From Acidimicrobiia bacterium (GTDB lineage: Bacteria > Actinomycetota > Acidimicrobiia > IMCC26256 > JAENVU01), in the NCBI GenBank assembly GCA_025361725.1, contig JANYJV010000095.1, forward strand, positions 1 through 38,636: DNA of 38,636 nt, given 5' to 3'. Under the pieces are notes generated by a model. The model saw only the letters and a list, made by a program, of their open reading frames with translations, was not told the origin of the DNA and made no database searches. Within the stretch, counting starts at the first letter, position 1; every line of letters starts with the position of its first letter. The translations under genes and the position numbers were made by a program. Shown piece after piece: positions 24,739 to 32,693 of the stretch.

Positions 24739-25562
24739 CAAAGTCGGCCCTCGGTCCGCAGGTCCTCCGGGACCCAGGACGGGTTTCGCCGTTCCTTGAA
24801 CGCGGCGAAGCCCTCCACTGCCTCGGGGGACCGCACCCCCGCGGCCATACCGATCCGGTCCGGAAGGCCGTAGTACTGGTCGAAACTGCGTTTGACCATC
24901 GGCCACGCCTCGGGCGCGGACCCACAGGCCTGGCGCATGGTGTCCGTCGCGACATCAGCGAGGTCGTCATGCTTCGCGAGCCGTGACACGAGACCCCAGT
25001 CGAGGGCTTCCTCGGCAGTGACCGTGCGACCGGTCAACAGCATGTCGCGTGCTCGGGCCGGTCCGATCTGACGCGGCAGGATCTCCGCGTAGTTCAGGTC
25101 CGCAATGCCCCGCAGCAGTTCGGGGGCACGGAACGTCGCTTGATCGCTGGCGATCGACACGTCGCTCAACATCGCGATCATCAACCCGCCGGCCTGGCAC
25201 AGTCCGTTGATCGCACAGACGATCGGCTTGAGGGCTTGGCGGATGGTCTCGAACGGTGTGACGTCCATCCCGAAGAGGCGCCCGGCGCCCCAGTCGTCAC
25301 CCGAATCGTGGCTCATGTCGCCGCCGGGGATGAACACGTCGCCGGTGGCGGTGATGATCAGACCCACGAGATCCGGGTCCGCATCCACCCGATTGATGGC
25401 GTACCGGAGCGCGAAGTACATCGCGGCCGTGAGCGCGTTGCGTCGTTCCGGACGGTCGATCACACAGTGGGCGATCGAGCCGTGGCGTTCGAACCGGACG
25501 AACTTGGTGCCGAGCCAGTCGCCTTCGGGCGGCTGGGGGTCCGAATGCTCGGCGTCGCTCAT
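24738..25562 (-). CDS. Crotonase-family protein with one hydratase glutamate
   Basis: 274 residues with crotonase signatures: IPGGDMSHDSG for the CoA region and NGLCQAGGLMIAM for the oxyanion hole. The first hydratase glutamate is replaced by Met (GGLMIA), but the second is retained (APELLRG). One-glutamate crotonases include isomerases and other non-hydratase enzymes, so hydration is doubtful. Residues 1-20 form a Pro/Asp-rich leader. The ATG at 25562 overlaps the SDR stop as ATGA. It is the second gene of the operon and lies directly before the acyl-CoA dehydrogenase. The conserved C-terminal FKERRNPSW is present. Confidence 0.9.
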   Translation of the reverse strand: MSDAEHSDPQPPEGDWLGTKFVRFERHGSIAHCVIDRPERRNALTAAMYFALRYAINRVDADPDLVGLIITATGDVFIPGGDMSHDSGDDWGAGRLFGMDVTPFETIRQALKPIVCAINGLCQAGGLMIAMLSDVSIASDQATFRAPELLRGIADLNYAEILPRQIGPARARDMLLTGRTVTAEEALDWGLVSRLAKHDDLADVATDTMRQACGSAPEAWPMVKRSFDQYYGLPDRIGMAAGVRSPEAVEGFAAFKERRNPSWVPEDLRTEGRL

Positions 25563-26389
25563 ACCAATCGACCGTAGAGGAAGTCGGCCACCGGCGTGGC
25601 GTCCGGGAACGAGCCGGTGACACCGGAGCTCATGTACCCGTGATCGGTGATCACCGTGACACCGTTCAACGCTTGCGCGGCGTCGCTGCAGAGGAAGACG
25701 AGGGCGCCGGCTTGCTCTTCCGGCGAGGAGGCCTCGATCCCGACCTCAGCGCGGTAGTCCGCGCCGAAGCTGAGCCACATGTCGGCATTGGCGCGCGCGA
25801 GCGGCGTGTCGGTGGGACCGGGGAGGATCGCGTTGATCCGGATACCCCGCTTCAGCATCGGCATCGCTTCGCGCGCGACGTAGGCGCAGATGGCTTCCTT
25901 GCTCCAGGTGTAGCTGGCCTTGAACTCGTGCGCCTCGATCCACGCAACGGCGGCGTCGAATCCATCGGTGTCCAGGTACTCCTTGAGTTCGTCGAGGTGC
26001 ATCTCCCACGCGAGACCGGCGGCGGACGAGATCATGCCGATGGCCGAGCCGCGCGGCATCACGTCCGCGGCAATGGCGCGCTCGATGAAGTGCCGGTGCC
26101 CGATGAAGTTGATCTTCTCGATGCCGGGCGTGCCGTCGGCGACGCCGGCGCAGGACAACAAGGCGTGGATCGGACCACCCACTGCGGCGACCGCGGTCTC
26201 GATGCTCTCGCGATCGCGCAGGTCGAGCGGGAGACTCTTCACCCCATCGATCTCGATCGGTGCGTAGTCCAAGACCACGACGTCGGCGCCGAGGTCCCGG
26301 ATCAAAACCGCAGCGGCCGCGCCCATGCCCGTGGCGCCACCGACGACCACGGCACGTTTGCCGTCGAAACGAAACGAATCGGGTGTCAT
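25559..26389 (-). CDS. SDR, 3-alpha-hydroxysteroid-dehydrogenase-like
   Basis: 276 residues. Cofactor motif GGATGMG (17-23), with Asp41 ending the second strand (VVLDY), which favours NAD. Catalytic Ser122, Tyr160 and Lys164 (YTWSK) are present. The long segment between Ser and Tyr (WEMHLDELKEYLDTDGFDAAVAWIEAH) is characteristic of 3-alpha-hydroxysteroid dehydrogenase/carbonyl reductase and coniferyl-alcohol-dehydrogenase-like SDRs. GAGGAGC 5 nt upstream marks the ATG. It is the first gene of the six-gene operon and faces the divergent hotdog gene across an 84-bp gap. A hydroxylated ring or branched substrate would fit. Confidence 0.92.
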   Translation of the reverse strand: MTPDSFRFDGKRAVVVGGATGMGAAAAVLIRDLGADVVVLDYAPIEIDGVKSLPLDLRDRESIETAVAAVGGPIHALLSCAGVADGTPGIEKINFIGHRHFIERAIAADVMPRGSAIGMISSAAGLAWEMHLDELKEYLDTDGFDAAVAWIEAHEFKASYTWSKEAICAYVAREAMPMLKRGIRINAILPGPTDTPLARANADMWLSFGADYRAEVGIEASSPEEQAGALVFLCSDAAQALNGVTVITDHGYMSSGVTGSFPDATPVADFLYGRLV

Positions 26390-26417
26390 GGATGCTCCTC
26401 GAAGAGTGGCGGGACGC

Positions 26418-26449
26418 GGAATGTATACGATCCCCGCTCGGTCCATTCC
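26418..26449. promoter_or_regulatory. Candidate shared promoter/operator between divergent catabolic genes
   Basis: The 84-bp gap between the divergent SDR and hotdog genes contains a 6-bp inverted repeat (GGAATG at 26418-26423, CATTCC at 26444-26449) around TATACG at 26424, a possible -10 for the plus strand. It may bind a regulator controlling both sides. No regulator gene adjoins this gap. Weak evidence. Confidence 0.25.
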
Positions 26450-26473
26450 CGACGGCCCGCGAGGGGGTTCGAC

Positions 26474-27763
26474 ATGAGCAATACCACCGCCGATTCGGCG
26501 CCGACGGGCACTCCGAGCGCGATCACCGACGACGGCGTGGCGCGCCTGCGAGCGCGCATCGGCATCCCTCGTCCGCACACGCGCGGACCTCACTATCTCG
26601 TCCCGAACGAAGACGCGTTTCGCAACGTCGCGCACGCCTACGGCGACGACAACCCGCTGTGGTGCGACCCGGCCCACGCGGCCACCACCCGCTGGGAGGG
26701 CCCGATCGCGCCTCCACATCTCGCGGGCGGCGACTCACTCATCGGTGAGGACGAGGTCACCGGTTTCGATGCCGAGACCAAGCAACTCATGCGGGGCGAT
26801 CCTCTGGGCGGGGTGCACGCGTTCTACTCCGGGTCGTTTCGAGAGTGGTGGAACCCGCTACGGCCCGGGACTCGCGTCACGCGTCGCAATGCATTGGTCG
26901 GCGTCCACGACAAGGTCGGAGAGTTCGCAGGGCGCGCCGTGCACGAATGGTCCGCCGAGGTCTTCGCCGCTGCGGGTGGACCGGTGCTCGCCGCGCAGTA
27001 CCGACTCATGATCCGCGCTGATCGCGACCGCGCCGTCGAGCGGAAGCGCAACGATGCCATCGAGCTCCGCCCCTACACCGACGACGAACTCGCAACCATC
27101 GATGCCGCGCTCAGCGGCGAACGCGACCGTCGACGCGGGTCCGAGCCACGGTGGTTCGAGGATGTCGAAGAGGGTCAAGAACTCGATCCCATCGTCAAGG
27201 GACCGATGCGCGTCACGGACATGGTGTGCTGGCACGTGGGAATGGGCATGGGGCTGTACAACGTGGCGCCATTGCGGCTGGGCTTCGATCAGCGTCAACG
27301 CATGCCGCGTTTCTTCCGACCCGACGACCTCAACATCCCCGACGTCCAACAGCGGGTGCACTGGGATCCGGAGTGGGCGAAGCGCGCCGGCAACCCCGCG
27401 AGCTACGACTACGGCCGGATGCGCGAGACCTGGCTCATCCACCTCTGCACCGACTGGATGGGCGACGACGCTTGGTTGTGGAAGTTGGACTGCCAGTTTC
27501 GCACGTTCAACTACGTCGGTGACACCCACTGGATGCGCGGGCGGGTCACCCGCAAGTACCTCGCCGATGGTGACCGCCCGGCGGTCGATCTCGAACTCGC
27601 CGGCGTCAATCAGCGCGACGACACCACCACGCCCGGCCACGCCACGATCCTGCTGCCCTCGCATGAGCACGGACCGGTGCGCCTTCCCGACCCTCCGGGT
27701 GGCGCCACCACGTGCCAGGCGACGCTGGACGCGCTCGCCGCCCGCTTCGCGGCGGAGGGTTAG
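26474..27763 (+). CDS. Double-hotdog (FAS1-DH/MaoC-like) hydratase-type protein
   Basis: 429 residues with two hotdog domains. The N-terminal domain (about 25-180) has the FAS1_DH/MaoC pattern AYGDDNPLWCDPAHA and APPHLAG. The C-terminal domain (about 215-410) has FEDVEEGQELDPIVKGPMRV, then the long helix-containing stretch with WLIHLCTDWMGDDAWLWKL and FRTFNYVGDTHW. Such proteins hydrate or dehydrate bulky enoyl-CoA esters in actinobacterial catabolism. The hydratase-2 Asp is present (GDDNP), but the following His is Trp (NPLW), as often in this subgroup, so activity cannot be judged from motifs. GAGGGGG about 7 nt upstream marks the ATG. It faces the operon at 20350-26389. Because both crotonases there have lost hydratase glutamates, it is the best candidate for the hydration step. 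Confidence 0.88.
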   Translation: MSNTTADSAPTGTPSAITDDGVARLRARIGIPRPHTRGPHYLVPNEDAFRNVAHAYGDDNPLWCDPAHAATTRWEGPIAPPHLAGGDSLIGEDEVTGFDAETKQLMRGDPLGGVHAFYSGSFREWWNPLRPGTRVTRRNALVGVHDKVGEFAGRAVHEWSAEVFAAAGGPVLAAQYRLMIRADRDRAVERKRNDAIELRPYTDDELATIDAALSGERDRRRGSEPRWFEDVEEGQELDPIVKGPMRVTDMVCWHVGMGMGLYNVAPLRLGFDQRQRMPRFFRPDDLNIPDVQQRVHWDPEWAKRAGNPASYDYGRMRETWLIHLCTDWMGDDAWLWKLDCQFRTFNYVGDTHWMRGRVTRKYLADGDRPAVDLELAGVNQRDDTTTPGHATILLPSHEHGPVRLPDPPGGATTCQATLDALAARFAAEG

Positions 27764-27790
27764 CCGCGTCGAGTTCTCGACCGGAGATCC

Positions 27791-28915
27791 TCAGCGCGGC
27801 TGGACGCGAACCGGCAGCGTCGCGAAACCGCGGATGGCCGCGGAATCGGTTCGGGCACTGCCGGGCAGGAGCTCGATGCTCGCAGTCCGCTCGGCGAGCG
27901 CGCGAAACAGCGTCGTGCCTTCGAGTCGAGCGAGGGGCGCACCGAGGCACAGGTGAATTCCCGAGCCGAACGCGAGATGCTCGGACGCGTCTCGGTCGAT
28001 GAGAAACCGGTTCGGGTCATCGAAGGCTCGCTCATCTCGGTTGGCCGATCCGTAGAGAACCACGACCGTGAGACCGGCATCAGTACGGCGAAGGAAGAAT
28101 CGGACCGGCGCATCGAAGCGCAACACTTCCTCCACGGTTCCGGCCGCCCGACCGTCGGGGTCGTCCACGAGGGACTCGAACTGATCGAGGTTCGATGCGA
28201 GCGCCGCGATGCCGTTGCCGATCAGGTGCACGGTCGTGTCGAGCCCGGCGATGATGATCGACGCCAGTGCGACGAACCTCTCATCGTCGTGCAGACCACC
28301 GTGGTCGCCACCGGCGAGGATCGCCGCGGCCATGCCATCGGGACGGACGGTCGCGAATCCTTCGCCGAGTGCCCAGTGGAGAAATCCGGCGAACTGCTCC
28401 GACGCATCGGCCGGTGGATCGGGCGCGCCCAACCGGAACGAAGCATCGGCCCAGGTGGTCGCGGCGTCGGGGAGATCGATGCCGAGCCATGCGCCCATCA
28501 CCCGGAGCGGGAGCGGCCGAGCGATCTCCGCCATCACATCACCGCCGCCAACCGCGACGAACCGATCGACGAGTTCGGAGACCACGCCGGCGACGGCCTC
28601 GTCCAACTGCGCCACGGCACGTGGCGTACACCAGCGCTGGACCGCGCGGCGGACCCGAGTGTGCGCGGGCGGGTCGTTCTCGATGAAGGTTGCGCGCAGA
28701 CCCGCGTCGGCCACCGGCACCCATTGCACGCCCAACCCGGAGAGATAGGTGTGGTGATGACGCAGCACCGTGCGGGCCACGTCGTGACGGGCGGCGAGAA
28801 CCACTCCCCGCTCGGGCACGACGACGAAGTCTTCCGGCCGGTCGCGCAGCCGCGCGTAGAACGGATACGGATCGTCGAGATGCTCACGGAGAAATGGGTC
28901 GCACTCGGAGCTCAC
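27791..28915 (-). CDS. Cytochrome P450
   Basis: 374 residues, soluble bacterial class I type. The I-helix oxygen motif is AGLDTT (223-228), the K-helix ExxR is Glu263-Arg266, and the heme loop is FGSGIHLCLG with thiolate ligand Cys323. The region between ExxR and the meander (about 275-292, RRTDAGLTVVVLYGS) is about ten residues shorter than usual, removing the beta turn that normally carries the G-x-x-I-P-A-G motif near the substrate site. The start is GTG at 28915 with AAGG about 8 nt before it. It converges with the hotdog gene (27-bp gap), so it is probably part of the same catabolic island, supplying a hydroxylation. No ferredoxin or reductase is encoded nearby. Confidence 0.93.
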   Translation of the reverse strand: MSSECDPFLREHLDDPYPFYARLRDRPEDFVVVPERGVVLAARHDVARTVLRHHHTYLSGLGVQWVPVADAGLRATFIENDPPAHTRVRRAVQRWCTPRAVAQLDEAVAGVVSELVDRFVAVGGGDVMAEIARPLPLRVMGAWLGIDLPDAATTWADASFRLGAPDPPADASEQFAGFLHWALGEGFATVRPDGMAAAILAGGDHGGLHDDERFVALASIIIAGLDTTVHLIGNGIAALASNLDQFESLVDDPDGRAAGTVEEVLRFDAPVRFFLRRTDAGLTVVVLYGSANRDERAFDDPNRFLIDRDASEHLAFGSGIHLCLGAPLARLEGTTLFRALAERTASIELLPGSARTDSAAIRGFATLPVRVQPR

Positions 28916-28984
28916 CGCCCGGACCTTAGAACGCAAGGGACGAGCGCATTGTCGCTGCGACCAGACACCAGCCAGACTGCGCCG

Positions 28985-30523
28985 ATGAGACATCGTGTGG
29001 TCCTCAGCCTGGCCGCGCTCACCCTGGCCCTCGCTGCGTGCTCGTCCGGTTCGAGCCCGAAGTCGGCAGCGGCACCGTCGTCGACGTCGTCCCAACCTTC
29101 GTCGGTGACAAGCGCCGCGAACCCACCGGTTCCGGGTCCGGCAGCCGCGGTCACGAACGAGATCACCGGCGGGAAGGGCATCAACCTCGCCAGCGCGAGC
29201 ACCGCACCGTCGGTCCCGAAGGGTTGGATCGAATCTGAGTACGCGGTCGAAGGCACTGCGACGTCCTACTCGTCGGCCGGCCCACTCCCCACCGACGGGC
29301 GGTGGACGCTCACCGAAACCCCCGACGATCCTCGATCCGATATCACGACCCACGCGCCGTACCGGACGCGCATCGTGGTGCGGCGGCCAGCGAAGGCGAA
29401 GGACTTCAACGGCACCGTCGTCGTCGAATGGCTCAACGTGAGCGGCGGTCTGGACGCATCACCCGACTACTCCTACGCCAAGGACGAGATCCTGCGCAGC
29501 GGCACGGCGTGGGTCGGTGTGTCCGCGCAGTCGATCGGGATCGAGGGAGGCGCGGTCGCAGTGCCGATCAAGGTGGCCACAGACGCCGGCGCGGGCAAGG
29601 GACTGCGGGTGCTCGACCCGGCCCGGTACGCCGACCTGCACCACCCGGGGGACGCGTTCTCGTACGACATCTTCACGCAAGTGGCGCGGGCGCTGCGCGC
29701 GCCGGCGAAGACTGATCCCCTCGGTGGGCTTGCACCCCAACACGTCCTCGCGATCGGCGAGTCGCAGTCCGCGTTCGCACTCACCACCTACATCGACGGC
29801 GTGCAGCCGCTGACGCGAGAGTTCGACGGCTTCTTGGTCCACAGCCGTGGGGGCGCGGCCGCACCTCTCGGTTCGCCCGGTCGCGGTATCGACATCGCGG
29901 GCACGATCAGCGGGACGCCCACTCAGCTCCGCACCGATCTCACCGCGCCGATCCTGGTGCTCGAGACCGAGACGGATGTGCTCGGCATCCTCAACTACCA
30001 ACCCGCGTCACAACCCGATGGGCCGCGCCTGCGGATCTGGGAGGTGGCCGGTACCGCGCACGCGGATCGCTACCTCGTCGGCACCATCGGCGAGCAGATC
30101 GGATGTCCGGCGCCGATCAACGCGGGGCCCGGTCATTTCGTGGTCGCCGCCGCACTTCACGCGCTGATCCGCTGGGTCGGCGACGGGGTGGCGCCGCCGC
30201 GCGCGCCGCGCCTCGAGATCAACGGAACTGCCTACGTCCGGGACGAGTTCGGCAACGTGAAGGGGGGCATTCGCACCCCGCTCGTCGACGTTCCGGTGGA
30301 CACGCTGTCGGGAGCGTCCGGCGGCGGCTCGGTCGCGTGCCTCCTCTTCGGTTCTACCAAGCCGTTGACCGCGGTCCAGCTCACCGCGCGCTACCCGTCC
30401 CGCGCGAAATATTTGGCCGAGTACCGCGCCGCGGCCGACGAGGCGATCAAGGCCGGGTTCGTCCTCCCGGCCGACCGCGCCGAGCTGCTCGCTGACGCCG
30501 ACCCATCCCGCATCCAGAAGTAG
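28985..30523 (+). CDS. Lipoprotein alpha/beta hydrolase (Abhydrolase_10-like)
   Basis: 512 residues. The lipoprotein signal ends at LALAAC with Cys19, followed by a Ser/Ala/Pro tether to about residue 55. The body is a large alpha/beta hydrolase: VVVEWLNVSGG near the oxyanion hole, nucleophile Ser260 in AIGESQSAFALT, an acid in LVLETETDVLG and a His in AGTAHAD. This matches the secreted alpha/beta hydrolase domain family frequent in actinobacteria and proteobacteria, whose substrates are largely unknown. The ATG at 28985 gives a normal lipoprotein signal. It is divergent from the P450 across 69 bp and converges with the VOC gene. An outside-the-membrane esterase feeding the acid-activating operon is an attractive but unproven role. 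Confidence 0.88.
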   Translation: MRHRVVLSLAALTLALAACSSGSSPKSAAAPSSTSSQPSSVTSAANPPVPGPAAAVTNEITGGKGINLASASTAPSVPKGWIESEYAVEGTATSYSSAGPLPTDGRWTLTETPDDPRSDITTHAPYRTRIVVRRPAKAKDFNGTVVVEWLNVSGGLDASPDYSYAKDEILRSGTAWVGVSAQSIGIEGGAVAVPIKVATDAGAGKGLRVLDPARYADLHHPGDAFSYDIFTQVARALRAPAKTDPLGGLAPQHVLAIGESQSAFALTTYIDGVQPLTREFDGFLVHSRGGAAAPLGSPGRGIDIAGTISGTPTQLRTDLTAPILVLETETDVLGILNYQPASQPDGPRLRIWEVAGTAHADRYLVGTIGEQIGCPAPINAGPGHFVVAAALHALIRWVGDGVAPPRAPRLEINGTAYVRDEFGNVKGGIRTPLVDVPVDTLSGASGGGSVACLLFGSTKPLTAVQLTARYPSRAKYLAEYRAAADEAIKAGFVLPADRAELLADADPSRIQK

Positions 30524-30541
30524 CCCCACTCCGACGCGAGC

Positions 30542-30928
30542 TCAGTCGACGCGGCGACGCAGCGGATGGTCGGGCGGGACCTCGATGAGGCGCAGTTCGA
30601 ATCCGTCGGGGTCTTCGACCCAGCCCTCGATCAGTCCCCACGGCATCCGTTCGGCGGGCTTGCGAATAGTGACGCCGGCCGCGGCAAGTCGCTGCTCTTC
30701 CACGGTCACGTCCGCGACCTGGAGCCACAAACAGACGCCGGGTGCCACCCCGGTCCCACCTCCGGTCAGCTCGAGGAAACCACCGCCGAGGAAGAAGACA
30801 ACACCGGTGGTCACCCCGGCGGCGCCGTACTCGCGATAGATCTCCAGCCCGATCGTGTCCTCGTAGAACTGCCGACTCGCGGCGAGGTCCCGTACCCGGA
30901 CGATCGTTCGACTGCTCAGAATTTCCAC
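30542..30928 (-). CDS. VOC (glyoxalase/dioxygenase fold) protein
   Basis: 128 residues. Two beta-alpha-beta-beta-beta modules are visible: VRVRDLAASRQFYEDTIGLEIYREY in the first and VADVTVEEQRLAAAGVTI...VEDPDGFELRLIEVP in the second, the standard vicinal-oxygen-chelate layout. The ending DPDGFELRLIE supplies the usual metal Glu. The family includes glyoxalase I, methylmalonyl-CoA epimerase, dioxygenases and antibiotic-binding proteins; nothing here selects one. The start is GTG at 30928. It is downstream of the interrupted hydrolase on the same strand (49-bp gap) and converges with the lipoprotein hydrolase. Confidence 0.85.
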   Translation of the reverse strand: MEILSSRTIVRVRDLAASRQFYEDTIGLEIYREYGAAGVTTGVVFFLGGGFLELTGGGTGVAPGVCLWLQVADVTVEEQRLAAAGVTIRKPAERMPWGLIEGWVEDPDGFELRLIEVPPDHPLRRRVD

Positions 30929-30977
30929 CGCAGCAGTCTCGCGTGCTCCGTGCACGCATCGAGCCGACCGGCGCGCA

Positions 30978-32574
30978 CTACTTGGCGGGGCGGAGCCCGG
31001 TCGTCGTCGGGAGGCTGACGTCGATCGCGCTGAAGTCAACACTGCCACCGAGACGTGACTCCGCGTACGCAACCGTCGACGCGACGAGTTGGAGTGTGAG
31101 CTTGGCGCCCACCGTCGCCGAGAAGACGATCATTTCGAGCGGCACCGTCAGCGTGTGTGATGCGCCGTCGAGCTCAACCTTCATGGGCGTGGTCTGGTTG
31201 CCGAGCACCAAGCCGGTGGTGGGGTCGACGAGCTGCGCGAACACCCGGGTGGGCTTCTCACCCGGTGACGCTGTCCCCTTGTAGGTGACCGTCAACTTCG
31301 GGGCACCGAGCACGCGCGCCGGCTTTGCGAAGTCGATCGAGACATCGAGATCGTTGGTGGCGCGCGCCGACGTGATCGCGTTCGCGATGCTGCCGAGCGC
31401 GGCGACCGGCGCGCCCGGCGCCGGCGGAGAGGCGTCCGAGACGAACCGGTCGCCGATCTGGTCCACGGTCGAGAACCCGGGCCCGAGCTTCACCGCGGTG
31501 TCGTTCTTCACGTAGCGAGCGAGCCACTCGATGGCGGCGCGGCCGTTGTAGGTCTTGTCGCTCGCCTTGGTGAGGCACACGCCGTGCCCACCGCAGAACC
31601 AGATCATCGCGGTCGGCACGCCCTGAGCCTTGAGGACCTCGTAGTTGGTGACCGCTTCGTCGAGGGTGAACAGCGTGTCGACGATGCCCTGGATGAAGAG
31701 CGTCGGATCGTGATGCGCGCGACCGCGTCTCCGGGACCACGAGACTTGAACCACGCCGCGTCCTCCGCGCTGATCGCGCCGATCGCGTGACCGCTGTCGT
31801 ACGCGCTCGTGATGTCCGGGTCCAGCTTGAAGTTCTTGGCGAATCCGTAGAGCTGATCGCCCCATCCCTGCTTGAAAGTGTCCGCCTTGTAGAGACTCGT
31901 CGAGAGTGAATGCCACGCGATGGTCGGAACAATCGCGTCGACCCGCCAGTCCTGACTCGCGAGGACGATCTGGACGTCGCCGCGTAGGAACCGCCGACCA
32001 TTCCCATGCGGGGATCGCCGGGCGCGTCGAGTTGCACACCGGTCTGGCGTGCGACCCAGTCGACGAGCACCTGCGTGTCCTTGCCCTCGTGGTCCGGGTC
32101 GTCGGTGGAGACGACCCCACCGGACTTGCCGAACCCACGCGGGTCCCAGGTGAGCACGTTGTAGCCCTCGGCCCCGAGGTTCGCGATGTTGAGATCGCCA
32201 AAGATTCCGTCGCTCTCGACGCCGTGTTGACGTCACCCGGCTGACTCCACCCCGGGCCTTTCAAAACCGTGGGTATGGGCTTGGTGTTCGTGGCGGACGG
32301 GTTGGGGAACCAGTGGGCGCGAATGATCGTGCCGTCGAACGACGTGATGTCGGTCTCCGCGGGCTTGGCCGCATCCGCCGCCGCAGCCTTCGGCGCCGCA
32401 CCTCGTGCCGTCGTGCAGCCGGGCCGGACGAACTTCGCGGGAGTGCCGGCCGCGGCGCGGGTCGTCGACGACGCTGCGTCGGTGTTCGACCCCGTCGAAC
32501 CCGAACACGCTTCGACCACCCCGACGACCAACACCAGGAGCACGAGCGCGGAAAGGACGTCGATTCAATCGCAT
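30978..32574 (-). pseudogene. CocE/S15-type secreted hydrolase, frame broken at three or more points
   Basis: The product is spread over three frames. It begins with a lipoprotein-like signal and a Thr/Ala tether, then TVLKGPGWSQPGDVN. Near 32222 the frame moves to VESDGIFGDLN...LTWDPRGFGKSGG...MVGGSYA (nucleophile Ser). Near 31983 it moves to DVQIVLASQDW...WGDQLYGFAK. Near 31706 it returns to PTLFIQGIVDTLF (acid) and CGGHG (His), then a C-terminal jelly roll. Each change fits loss of one base in a short G or C run. The best N-terminus (ATG 32574, MRLNRRPF) is also out of frame with the hydrophobic core, so a fourth change or a GTG start at 32543 is needed. Repaired, it would be an X-Pro-peptidase/cocaine-esterase-like enzyme of about 530 residues. 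Conservation right across the breaks suggests very recent mutation or assembly error. Confidence 0.85.
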
Positions 32575-32627
32575 GCCCGGACCCCAATAGCGACGCGGCC
32601 CATCCCGGACGGCTCGGATCCTCACAC

Positions 32628-32678
32628 CCGCGCTTGTCGTTCGCGCCAGCTCAGAGACGGTTCAAACGACAAACGCGG
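32628..32678 (-). terminator. Hairpin downstream of the lipoprotein gene
   Basis: Arms CCGCGCTTGTCGTT (32628-32641) and AACGACAAACGCGG (32665-32678) pair over 14 bp with one mismatch across a 23-nt loop. It lies just past the stop of the minus-strand gene ending at 32694. It could end that transcript. No T tract is seen, and the loop is long. Confidence 0.45.
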
Positions 32679-32693
32679 CGGTGGCCAACTCGG

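Noticed and set aside
25640-26473. N-terminal extension of the hotdog protein
   Set aside because: Runs antisense through the divergent SDR. The start at 26474 has a ribosome binding site and begins the real domain.
27953-28984. N-terminal extension of the Abhydrolase_10-like lipoprotein
   Set aside because: Antisense to the P450; the lipoprotein signal starts at 28985.
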